From NCBI GenBank assembly GCA_964342265.1, contig CAYFFE010000053.1, forward strand, positions 1 to 25,409: a DNA stretch of 25,409 nt, in the 5' to 3' direction. Under the pieces are notes generated by a model. The model worked only from the letters and a program-made list of their open reading frames with translations, was not told the DNA's origin and did not search any database. Source of the stretch: Halioxenophilus sp964342265 (GTDB lineage: Bacteria > Pseudomonadota > Gammaproteobacteria > Pseudomonadales > Cellvibrionaceae). Of this stretch, positions 8,249 through 15,869 are shown one piece after another; position 1 is the stretch's first letter, and each line of letters opens with the position of its first letter. The position numbers were made by a program, and so were the translations under genes.

Positions 8249-9025
8249 ATGACTTCTGTGTACATCGCCGGCGGCATTATCATCATTTTGATCGTGATGG
8301 TGTGCTACGCCTTTATGGTACAAACCGTGACCAAAAAGCGCGAGCAACAGCAGCGGCTTGTGCAGGCGTTGGAACAGCGCATTAAGAACTTTCGCACCCT
8401 GTTAAGTGGCTTTCCGGAAGGCTATTTACCTAGAGATTTGCACTTACTGATTTACCGCCACCTGGTTGATTCCACCCAGCAACTTAGCTCCCTGTGCCCC
8501 AAGCAGCGCGAATACGTAGAAGAGTTGGAGCTTTTTAGCCGGGAGATGTCCGACTTACAACGCAAACCACCCACCAAAAAGCGCACCAAATTGGAATCGC
8601 CCAAACAAGGCAAAGAGATCAAGCATTACTTATCGGAGCTGAACAAGTTTTTACACCGCTTGCACAAACGCGGTAAGTTATCGGAAGCCGAATTTGAGGC
8701 CTACTCCACCGAAATACGCCAATTGGTATTGCACATTGCCGTCGACAGCTACACCGCTCACGCTCAAACCGCCGAAAGCGCCGATAAACCGAGAATGGCA
8801 TTGCACTACTACACCTTAGCGCGCAATCTACTGAGCAAAGAAGCACTCAGCCAAAACTACAAACAGCAGATTAATCAGCTCAATCGCCAAATTATTCGCT
8901 TGGAAACTATTTTAGAACCCCAGCAAGCCACAACAGAAGCGCCTAATCCAGATGACGCCAAAGCCGCCTGGGAAAACTTTACCAAGGACGATGACAGCTG
9001 GAAGAAAAAAGCGATTTACGACTAA
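8249..9025 (+). CDS. Single-pass membrane protein of unknown function
   Basis: I do not recognise a named family. The 258-residue product starts with one hydrophobic helix (about residues 5-25), followed by a basic, glutamine-rich helix (KKREQQQRLVQALEQRIKN). This suggests an inner-membrane anchor with a cytoplasmic body. The body is almost all alpha-helical. A stretch at about 165-222 (AVDSYTAHAQTAESADKPRMALHYYTLARNLL and on) resembles a single TPR-like helical hairpin. A basic linker lies at 106-122, and the tail (235-258) is acidic with tryptophans. The stop overlaps the stop of the convergent glycosylase-like gene. The layout resembles the anchored coiled-coil protein at 382, although I see no clear sequence relation. 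Confidence 0.78.
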   Translation: MTSVYIAGGIIIILIVMVCYAFMVQTVTKKREQQQRLVQALEQRIKNFRTLLSGFPEGYLPRDLHLLIYRHLVDSTQQLSSLCPKQREYVEELELFSREMSDLQRKPPTKKRTKLESPKQGKEIKHYLSELNKFLHRLHKRGKLSEAEFEAYSTEIRQLVLHIAVDSYTAHAQTAESADKPRMALHYYTLARNLLSKEALSQNYKQQINQLNRQIIRLETILEPQQATTEAPNPDDAKAAWENFTKDDDSWKKKAIYD

Positions 9026-9699
9026 CTATTCACCGTAAACGACATAATTCGGCTGATCTCCGCCAACGGTCGACCCGATTGCTCTCGCCAAACATTAAAC
9101 GCCTCTTGCACCCTCACCAAATCGCGCTTGGCCGTGGGTGGCTTATCGATAATGTCCATTGATTTGAGCACAGCATTCACGTCGTTTGTTAAGAGAAACG
9201 TGTCTTTGCCGGCTAAACGCAAAAACCGTGAACCCGACATCCCCCCCATTTGGTTGCCATGCTTTTTGAGCCACTGCCACAAACCGATAATGTCGGACTC
9301 CGGCCATTCGGCGATGAATCGACCAAACCCGCCGTGCTCGCGGCTGGTGGCCAAAATCATGGCCGCATTAAGGCGAATCGATTTCATTTTGCCCAAATGG
9401 CGAATCAAATCGGAATTGGTCATGTGCGCATCCAATTCGTCGTCGCTCATCATCGCCAATCGATTCACATCAAACTGATAAAACGCCTGCTCAAAATTAG
9501 GCCAGCGATCGTCCACCATGCTGTGTTTCAATCCTGCCTGAAAAATACGTCGCGTCATGGTGGACAGATAAAAACTATCGGGCGCATCAGTGAGTTGTTG
9601 AGCGTTTTTAACCAGCGGCAGGTTTGATTCCACCGCTTCCCGAGATCCTTTATGCAACACAGCGGTTTCTAAAATTCGTGCAAATTCCCGCATGGCCAT
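9022..9699 (-). CDS. TagI-like DNA glycosylase family protein, divergent
   Basis: The 225-residue product resembles 3-methyladenine DNA glycosylase I (HhH-GPD superfamily, Adenine_glyco). The stretch at about residues 50-112 lines up with E. coli Tag: FQAGL, then AFYQFDVNRLAMM, then DLIRHLGKMKSIRLNA. However, the zinc-binding N-terminal Cys/His pair and the C-terminal HxxxC are absent. By my alignment the adenine-recognising Glu38 and Trp46 of Tag are R51 and H59 here. It should therefore be treated as a family member with unproven substrate. The gene begins 4 bases after the msrB stop, so the two are probably co-transcribed, which fits a repair role alongside oxidised-methionine repair. An alternative start is the ATG two codons downstream (9693). 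Confidence 0.8.
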   Translation of the reverse strand: MAMREFARILETAVLHKGSREAVESNLPLVKNAQQLTDAPDSFYLSTMTRRIFQAGLKHSMVDDRWPNFEQAFYQFDVNRLAMMSDDELDAHMTNSDLIRHLGKMKSIRLNAAMILATSREHGGFGRFIAEWPESDIIGLWQWLKKHGNQMGGMSGSRFLRLAGKDTFLLTNDVNAVLKSMDIIDKPPTAKRDLVRVQEAFNVWREQSGRPLAEISRIMSFTVNS

Positions 9700-9703
9700 G
9701 CAG

Positions 9704-10114
9704 CTAATCCCTCGGGTCTAGCGTGAGGGATGCGGAGTTGACGCAATAGCGTAAACCGGTGGGCTCGGGGCCATCGGGAAATACATGGCCCAGGTGGCTG
9801 TCGCACTTTTGGCAGCGAATTTCGGTGCGCACCATCCCCAGAGTTTTGTCCACCAATTCGCGGATAACCTCGCTCGAAACCGGCTTGAAATAACTGGGCC
9901 AACCGCTGCCGGAGTCGTATTTGCTGTCGGAGTCAAACAGCGGCTCGTTACAGCACTTGCATCGATAAACGCCGGCTGTTTTGGTATTCCAGTATTCCCC
10001 GGAAAATGCCGGTTCAGTGCCGCATTGACGGCAAATTCGGTATTCCTCTGGAGAGAGCTTTTCGCGCCAACGGCTATCGGTGGCAACATCGTTTTTTGGT
10101 GAGTTCTCTGACAT
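9704..10114 (-). CDS. msrB: Peptide-methionine (R)-S-oxide reductase MsrB
   Basis: It reduces methionine-R-sulfoxide in oxidised proteins, using thioredoxin. I chose the ATG at 10114 because AAGGGGTG lies at the right distance upstream and gives 136 residues, the usual length; an upstream ATG at 10180 would add 22 residues unlike the family. The zinc-binding cysteines are C52/C55 (in RCKCCNEP) and C101/C104 (RCQKCDSHLGH). The catalytic cysteine is C124 in RYCVNSASL. The family motif GWPSY is at 71-75. The position that is a resolving cysteine in many homologues (SGCGWPS) is serine here, while two extra cysteines (C28, C31) sit in the RQCGTEPAFSG region. The gene is divergent from alaA and heads a two-gene unit with the TagI-like gene. 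Confidence 0.97.
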   Translation of the reverse strand: MSENSPKNDVATDSRWREKLSPEEYRICRQCGTEPAFSGEYWNTKTAGVYRCKCCNEPLFDSDSKYDSGSGWPSYFKPVSSEVIRELVDKTLGMVRTEIRCQKCDSHLGHVFPDGPEPTGLRYCVNSASLTLDPRD

Positions 10115-10228
10115 AATCGCACCCCTTTTGTACACATTTCTGTAACGACCGCGATTCAGCGCAACGTCTCGCGAACGCATGGTTGTACTGATTCAGTTTC
10201 GTTGGTTTATTTGTTGGTTTACTGAGCT

Positions 10229-11443
10229 ATGTTTGATATCGACAAATCTCAAAAGTTACACGGCGTCTGCTACGACATTCGCGGCCCGGTTTTGGAACAC
10301 GCCCACCGCCTCGAAGAAGAAGGCCACAAAATCCTAAAACTCAACATCGGTAACCCGGCACCGTTTGGCTTCGACGCGCCCGATGAAATTATTCACGATG
10401 TCATTACCAATTTGCGTGACGCCCAAGGCTACACCCATTCCAAGGGATTATTCGCGGCGCGCAAAGCCATTATGCAAGAATGTCAAACCCTGGGAATTCC
10501 GCACGTGGATGTGGACGATATAATACTGGGCAACGGCGTTAGCGAGCTGATCATGATGGCCATGCAAGCCTTGTTGAACAGCGACGACGAAGTACTCATT
10601 CCCTCGCCCGATTACCCAATTTGGACTGCCGCAGTGAGTTTATCCGGTGGCAACCCGGTTTACTATCGCTGCGATGAACAATCCGATTGGTATCCCGATA
10701 TCGACGATATTAAAAGCAAAATTACCGATCGCACACGCGGCATTGTGGTCATTAACCCCAACAATCCTACCGGGGCCGTCTACAGCCAAGAGCTGTTACA
10801 GCAAATTGTTGAATTAGCTCGTCAACACAGTTTAGTGATCTACGCCGACGAAATTTACAGCAAAATTTTGTACGACGATGCCACTTTTGTGCCTATGGCC
10901 CGCCTAGCTGAAGAAGTGCTTTGCCTCAGCTTTAATGGATTATCCAAATCGTATCGGTTGGCGGGTTTTCGTTCGGGCTGGGTGGTCATTAGCGGCGCCA
11001 AACATCGGGCTCGCGGCTATATCGAAGGTTTAGAAATGTTGTCGTCCATGCGACTGTGTGCCAATGTGCCCGCCATGCTGGCCATTCAAACCGCCTTGGG
11101 CGGTTATCAAAGTATTAATGAGCTGATCATAAATGGCGGGCGTTTGTGCGAGCAACGCCAAGTCGCCTTTGAGAAAATTAATGATATTCCAGGAGTTTCT
11201 TGCGTAAAACCCAGAGGCGCCATTTACTTGTTCCCTAAAATTGCCCTGGATGTTCACAAAATAAACGATGATCGCCAAATGGTATTGGACTTTCTTATTC
11301 AGGAGAAAATTCTATTGGTGGAAGGCAGCGCATTTAACTGGCCAGAACCCGACCACTTTCGAATCGTAACGCTGCCACGCGTGGATGACCTCAGCCATGC
11401 GATCGACCGTTTAGCCGTATTTTTAGATCGTTATCAGAAATAA
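10229..11443 (+). CDS. alaA: Alanine transaminase AlaA (PLP-dependent)
   Basis: It makes alanine from pyruvate with glutamate as amino donor, in the cytoplasm. The 404 residues match E. coli AlaA (YfbQ) in length and motifs. This is a fold-type I aminotransferase. The substrate-side motif is NIGNPAPFGFDAP (39-51). The cofactor-binding residues are N179 (NPNNPTGAVY), D207 and Y210 (YADEIYSKI). The Schiff-base lysine is K240 (FNGLSKSYRLAGFRSGW), and R248 binds phosphate. The ATG at 10229 starts directly with the family N terminus MFDIDKSQKLHGVCYDIRGP. The gene is divergent from msrB over a 114-base shared promoter gap. Confidence 0.96.
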   Translation: MFDIDKSQKLHGVCYDIRGPVLEHAHRLEEEGHKILKLNIGNPAPFGFDAPDEIIHDVITNLRDAQGYTHSKGLFAARKAIMQECQTLGIPHVDVDDIILGNGVSELIMMAMQALLNSDDEVLIPSPDYPIWTAAVSLSGGNPVYYRCDEQSDWYPDIDDIKSKITDRTRGIVVINPNNPTGAVYSQELLQQIVELARQHSLVIYADEIYSKILYDDATFVPMARLAEEVLCLSFNGLSKSYRLAGFRSGWVVISGAKHRARGYIEGLEMLSSMRLCANVPAMLAIQTALGGYQSINELIINGGRLCEQRQVAFEKINDIPGVSCVKPRGAIYLFPKIALDVHKINDDRQMVLDFLIQEKILLVEGSAFNWPEPDHFRIVTLPRVDDLSHAIDRLAVFLDRYQK

Positions 11444-11525
11444 CCCAGCCGGCTCCTATTATTTAGTAAACTGGCGGAGTTTTTATCCTGAAATACCAAA
11501 TAAATTAACAACTATTTAAATTAAT

Positions 11526-11945
11526 ATGGCGGCCGACATACACATTGCAGATTTTCACCGAGATTGCGCTAGTATATTCATCACACTGTATCGCAACTTT
11601 CCTCGTAAAATTCAGTTATTTGTCGATGATATTGCAGGCCCATCTGAACCCGACGAATTTGGGCTTCCCAGCCCTCGTCACCAATCTTGTTTTGCCACCA
11701 TGATATGGTTGGCTGAGGCGGGTTACCTGCAATATATCAATACTATTCGCCAAGAAGCATTGGACCAAGCGAGCTTAACCCACCTGGGCTTTACACTACT
11801 CTCCTCCTTAGCCCGAATTCCCCAGCAAAACGAAGCTGGAACGACCCACATCGATTTACTGAGACAATCAAAAAAATCGGGCTCGTCTAGCCAATTACAG
11901 TCCACGATTTTGCAAGTATTTGAACAGTCCTTAAGGTTTCGTTAA
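11526..11945 (+). CDS. Unknown small protein, 139 residues
   Basis: I do not recognise a named family. The product is soluble and mostly helical. The middle part (about residues 55-95: CFATMIWLAEAGYLQYINT, then ASLTHLGFTLLSSL) has the rhythm of a winged-helix domain in which a helix is followed by a short hairpin and a final helix, but this is a weak resemblance. There is no ribosome binding site worth naming before the ATG, and the upstream gap is AT-rich. It lies 82 bases after alaA in the same direction and could be read through from it. The tail after residue 115 is serine- and glutamine-rich. Confidence 0.65.
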   Translation: MAADIHIADFHRDCASIFITLYRNFPRKIQLFVDDIAGPSEPDEFGLPSPRHQSCFATMIWLAEAGYLQYINTIRQEALDQASLTHLGFTLLSSLARIPQQNEAGTTHIDLLRQSKKSGSSSQLQSTILQVFEQSLRFR

Positions 11946-12267
11946 TTAATTTCATTAACCCAACCAAATCACACCCACATAAAAAATATAAAGAACTATA
12001 TAACTAAGCACCAAAGAAGTATTCGTTTAAATTAGATAACATATTATTCATTCTTTGAGCGCTTAAATTCTTCAATGCTACATAACTCCGCCCCCTCACT
12101 CTATTGTTATTTCCAAACAAAATATTTTTTTGTGACAAACCACTAAAGGCAGCAAAAACAAACAATATATGTGAGTTAATTTTTTCCGTTCAATCACAAA
12201 AAGTACGGTGAAAACCAACAACCTCTGATGAGGAAAAAACAATTAATTAGTTATTTGAGGAGTTTAA
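11946..12267. other. AT-rich gap upstream of the protease gene
   Basis: No gene is supported. The stretch is strongly AT-rich and probably holds the protease promoter. GTTAAT and ATTAAC form a 6-bp inverted repeat just after the preceding stop. TGAGTTAA occurs at 12172-12179. A good ribosome binding site (GAGGAG) lies just before the ATG at 12268. Confidence 0.45.
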
Positions 12268-14460
12268 ATGCGAGGTATGCACGCAACATTTGTGAGCTCA
12301 GTTGCAGCAATGACATTGGCGATAACAACCAATGTAGAGGCGGCAGATAAACCACACATGGAAAAACTGGGAGACACTTTAACGTTTATATCCAATAGGT
12401 CGGCGAAGTCATCTCCAGCGCAAATGGGGAGAATGGGGCCTAACAATGAGATAACGCTTGCTCGAGTAAACAATGAGGGCTACGTTCAAGTAGACGCAGT
12501 AGCCAAGGGAGACTCGCAAGATTTGGTACAGGCGCTCGAATTATTGGGGGCTAAAAACTTATCGTCATACGGTCGTGTTGTCTCGGCAGAAATACCAGCC
12601 AGACAACTAGAGAACATGGCACTGCATGATGCATTAGCCTTTGCACAGCCATCACTTAGCATCACAAACGCAGGTCTAGTTAAACAAGAAGGCGACCGAG
12701 CACTGGCGTCTGATTTAAACAGAAACCAATTAGGGCTTAACGGCAAAGGTTTTACAATAGGTATATTATCCGATAGCTTCGCCTGCGATCCCGGCTCATT
12801 GTCGGGCGGTCCTTATACAACTCCCGATGAAGACGTAGCCAACGGAGATCTTTCGGCTGACTTCCAAGTACTAGAAGAAATCAACAACCTAGATATTTGT
12901 GTCGACGAAGGCCGTGCGATGGCGCAACTAATTATCGATATAGTTCCAGAAGCAAAAATATTATTCCACTCCGCCGCTAATGGTGCTGCCAGTGCTGCAA
13001 ACGGAATTATCCGTCTCGCAGAGGCGGGCGCGGATGTTATTGTAGATGATTTCATCTACTTCAACGAGCCGATGTTCCAAGACGGGATTATTGCGCAAGC
13101 TGTCGACAGAGTTCATCAATTAGGAATTCCTTACTTTTCGTCTGCTGGCAACATTGGCAGTGCCGGATATATGTCCGAATTCCGCCCACAGCAGGATAAC
13201 CTGGGTGGGATTGAAGGTATTTGGCACGACTGGGACGACAGTGATTCGATAGATACGCTCAAGACCATAACACTAACCGGAGCCGAACAGACAACCATTA
13301 GTCTGCATTGGGACAGTCCCAATTTTTCAGTGTCTGGGGGTGAAGGAGCACCCAATGATATTGATTTAATTGCTTTTGACATGGCAGGTAATCCATTGCC
13401 TGACTGCTTTGAAATATTCGATGAGACTGGCGTTTTTCCTGACTTGTGCCAATTTTATTTCATTGATGGCGGCCAAGAAATAGACGGCGGCGCAGGCGGC
13501 GATGCGGTTGAGTTGATAGCAATTATTGATTTCATAGGCGGCACAACAGTACAACTTGGTTTGCTCAATGAGTCAGGCAACCCTCCTGGGCTGGTACAAT
13601 ATGCCCTGATTAGAGGCGGTGTTCCAGACTCAGAATACGCCATTGATAGCCCCACCGTGTTTGGTCACGCAAATGCACGAGGCGCGGAAGCCGTAGGCGC
13701 ATCAGCCTTTTTCTTTACAGAAGCCTTTATTGGCAACCCAATTGCACCACCGCTTAGATCTCAGTCCAATGAACCCGAGTGTAAGCCGGCATGCTTGAAT
13801 GATTTTTCTTCTCGTGGTGGCATACCCATACTTTTCGATTTAGACGGCAATAGGCTCAATAAACCAGAGACACGCTTAAAACCAGGTATCACCGCAGTTG
13901 ACGGGGTAAATACCACCTTTTTCTCCATAGACGACGAGCTCGACGATGACAATGGCAATGGTATTTTCGAGCGTGGCGAAGCGGGCGAGCTGCCAAACTT
14001 TTTTGGTACCTCAGCATCAGCCCCTAACGCTGCCGCAATCGCCATTCAAATGTTGCAAGCTGCTGGTACACCTATTCTTGAAACAAATGAGCTTGGACAA
14101 ACCTTGTATTGGATGTGTAAGCCATTTTTCGGGTTTAGATCTATTGGCTGGTCTCATCAAGTAATTGATACAGAGTTACAAAACCGCCTCGATAACGGCC
14201 ACTTGTTAGGCCGATGTGATAGACCTAGTGGCCAAGAAATTTATACCACTATGCGCTTAACTGCGGATGACATTACTATTCGTGCTGGCTTGGATACTGG
14301 AGAAACCATTGAAGTACTCGAAGGAATCGGGCCTTTAGGATTTGATTATGGTTCTGGCTTTGGCTTGTTGAATGCCCCTGCCGCTGTAGAGGCAATAAGA
14401 CATCGCAAGGGCTTTGGTATTAGCCTGATTAAAGAGGTAAAAGGGAAACACCTCCAATAA
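12268..14460 (+). CDS. Secreted subtilase-like serine protease, atypical triad
   Basis: The 730-residue product has a type I signal peptide (cut after VEA, residue 25), a propeptide-like region to about 140, and a subtilisin-fold domain from about 155 to 710. The aspartate of the triad is D169 (TIGILSDSF), the oxyanion asparagine is N295 (YFSSAGNIGS), and the serine is S582 (FFGTSASAPNAAAIA). Where subtilisins have the histidine of HGTHVAG, this protein has CVDEGRAMAQLI, with E214 at or near the histidine position. This recalls sedolisins, which use glutamate there, but the sedolisin Glu-xxx-Asp pair is not complete. A 250-residue insert (about 300-550), possibly a P-domain-like beta region, separates the oxyanion asparagine from the serine. 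A ribosome binding site GAGGAG precedes the ATG. It is convergent with the pectate lyase gene and ends at a two-way terminator. Whether it is an active protease is open. Confidence 0.85.
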   Translation: MRGMHATFVSSVAAMTLAITTNVEAADKPHMEKLGDTLTFISNRSAKSSPAQMGRMGPNNEITLARVNNEGYVQVDAVAKGDSQDLVQALELLGAKNLSSYGRVVSAEIPARQLENMALHDALAFAQPSLSITNAGLVKQEGDRALASDLNRNQLGLNGKGFTIGILSDSFACDPGSLSGGPYTTPDEDVANGDLSADFQVLEEINNLDICVDEGRAMAQLIIDIVPEAKILFHSAANGAASAANGIIRLAEAGADVIVDDFIYFNEPMFQDGIIAQAVDRVHQLGIPYFSSAGNIGSAGYMSEFRPQQDNLGGIEGIWHDWDDSDSIDTLKTITLTGAEQTTISLHWDSPNFSVSGGEGAPNDIDLIAFDMAGNPLPDCFEIFDETGVFPDLCQFYFIDGGQEIDGGAGGDAVELIAIIDFIGGTTVQLGLLNESGNPPGLVQYALIRGGVPDSEYAIDSPTVFGHANARGAEAVGASAFFFTEAFIGNPIAPPLRSQSNEPECKPACLNDFSSRGGIPILFDLDGNRLNKPETRLKPGITAVDGVNTTFFSIDDELDDDNGNGIFERGEAGELPNFFGTSASAPNAAAIAIQMLQAAGTPILETNELGQTLYWMCKPFFGFRSIGWSHQVIDTELQNRLDNGHLLGRCDRPSGQEIYTTMRLTADDITIRAGLDTGETIEVLEGIGPLGFDYGSGFGLLNAPAAVEAIRHRKGFGISLIKEVKGKHLQ

Positions 14461-14467
14461 TAACACC

Positions 14468-14501
14468 AAAAAAAACCGGCGAGAGTGTCGCCGGTTTTTT
14501 T
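14468..14501. terminator. Two-way intrinsic terminator
   Basis: CCGGCGA (14476-14482) pairs perfectly with TCGCCGG (14488-14494) across a 5-base loop. It is flanked by eight A on the left and seven T on the right, so it works for the protease gene on the plus strand and the pectate lyase gene on the minus strand. Confidence 0.95.
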
Positions 14502-14525
14502 ATTTTTGAATCTTACCAAAAAATA

Positions 14526-15671
14526 TTAGAAGCTAGACAAACCAGAAGAAGTACAGCTTGCCCAAGCACCGATACAAACGCTACCAGCATTTCTTAAACG
14601 GCTGTTAGAAATATGAGCACTTGAGTTAGGGCTATCTGAGCGGAAAATACCTTCGTCCATGTTTGAAATATCACAGTTATTTACAGTAATAGAAATTGGG
14701 AAGGTAGAGCCACCGTTTTGACGAACAAATTTACCCATGTCGTCTGCAATACAGTTGCTCACCGTAATGTTAGATGGTGCGTTTACCTGGAAGAATTTGT
14801 CTTCACCGTTATAACCTTCCACATTGCGAATAACCACGTCGCCCTGCGATTTTACGGTTAACGCATCTTCACCAACATTTTCCCAGCGAACGTTTTCAAC
14901 AGTACCACCATTGTATACGTGAATACCGTCAGCACCATTTTGGCCGATAATAACGTTGCGCAGTGTTGCACCGTTCTCTACACGGAAAACAGGATCCTGC
15001 CCTTCTGACTGGCTGCCATCGCCAACGGCTGAAGTTGGGTTAAAGGTTTGGCAGTTTCCGTCGAACACTCCGCCATCAACAACGATTGTAGCATTTACGG
15101 TAACGCTACCAGTGCTTACGCACGAAGAACCTTTACCGCTGGTCGGTGGAGTACCGCCGCCGGAAACCGACTGGAAAGACCACTGCTGGTTAAAACTACC
15201 GGTGGGAGTCCACTGACGAATATCACCACCCGCTGCGGTGCTAAATTCCCAAACATCCAACGCCAAGCCATTAAAACGAGAAATAATAGAATAGTACCCT
15301 GGGTTTACTTCGTTGATTTGCCATTGTTGGTTATCAAAACCTGTGTATTCCCACTGGCGAATTTCCGCACCGGGATCTGGATTCCAACCGTACACGTCCA
15401 ATGATTTGCCGCTGTGGGCGGGACGAATTGAATAAAAGCCATTGCCCAAATCGGTTACATCAAAATGTTGATTGGCAAAACCATTGGCAGTCCATTGAAT
15501 AACGTTAGCGCCATTGTCGTGGCTGCCGTTTTCTACTTCCAGCACCAAACCACTGTGACGTGAAGTAATTTCGTATCGGCCATCGGCGATAGGACCTGCA
15601 TCAACTAGGGAACTGAAAGTAGCTAGCGCTATGCCACCGACTGCAATTTTTGAAATTTGTTTTAAAATCAT
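14526..15671 (-). CDS. Secreted pectate lyase (PL3) with N-terminal CBM13
   Basis: It cleaves homogalacturonan by beta-elimination outside the cell. The 381-residue product has a signal peptide (cut after VDA, residue 25) and a ricin-type CBM13 of three repeats (about 29-168; NQHF, NQQW, NQQW). A linker (GGGTPPTSGKG) leads to a PL3 right-handed beta-helix (about 184-381). In the catalytic domain D248, E268, D269, K274, K292 and R317 sit at the same spacings as the calcium ligands and catalytic basic residues I recall for Bacillus Pel-15 (D63, E83, D84, K89, K107, R132), so it should be active. A strong ribosome binding site (AGGAG) lies before the ATG, and the octamer TGAGTTAA lies directly between them. 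The CBM13 is close in sequence to that of the arabinanase two genes upstream. Cysteine pairs near both ends of the lyase domain suggest disulfides. Confidence 0.95.
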   Translation of the reverse strand: MILKQISKIAVGGIALATFSSLVDAGPIADGRYEITSRHSGLVLEVENGSHDNGANVIQWTANGFANQHFDVTDLGNGFYSIRPAHSGKSLDVYGWNPDPGAEIRQWEYTGFDNQQWQINEVNPGYYSIISRFNGLALDVWEFSTAAGGDIRQWTPTGSFNQQWSFQSVSGGGTPPTSGKGSSCVSTGSVTVNATIVVDGGVFDGNCQTFNPTSAVGDGSQSEGQDPVFRVENGATLRNVIIGQNGADGIHVYNGGTVENVRWENVGEDALTVKSQGDVVIRNVEGYNGEDKFFQVNAPSNITVSNCIADDMGKFVRQNGGSTFPISITVNNCDISNMDEGIFRSDSPNSSAHISNSRLRNAGSVCIGAWASCTSSGLSSF

Positions 15672-15839
15672 TTAACTCACTCCTAAGGTTTTATTGTATT
15701 GAATTGTTAAGCAGCAAGCACTCGTACCAAAATAAAGCTCTTGCGCATTGCTACTGATTAACTCTGTTAAATATGGAACAACTTATTAATTTGGAAAAAA
15801 GCAATCCATTTTGCTGTAGTAGCCTATTGAAAGCTCTGA

Positions 15840-15859
15840 TTAACTCATCCCTGAGTTAA
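15840..15859. promoter_or_regulatory. Perfect palindrome TTAACTCA-TCCC-TGAGTTAA
   Basis: Two arms of 8 bases pair around a 4-base centre, just after the stop of the beta-helix gene and about 170 bases above the pectate lyase start. No T-run follows. The arm TGAGTTAA recurs in this block (see findings), so an operator is possible, although an RNA hairpin at the 3' end of the upstream transcript is an alternative. Confidence 0.45.
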
Positions 15860-15869
15860 CAAGAGGTTC

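Noticed and set aside
9785..10137. Alternative frames opposite or within msrB
   Set aside because: msrB has all family motifs in its own frame; the others are shadows of it.
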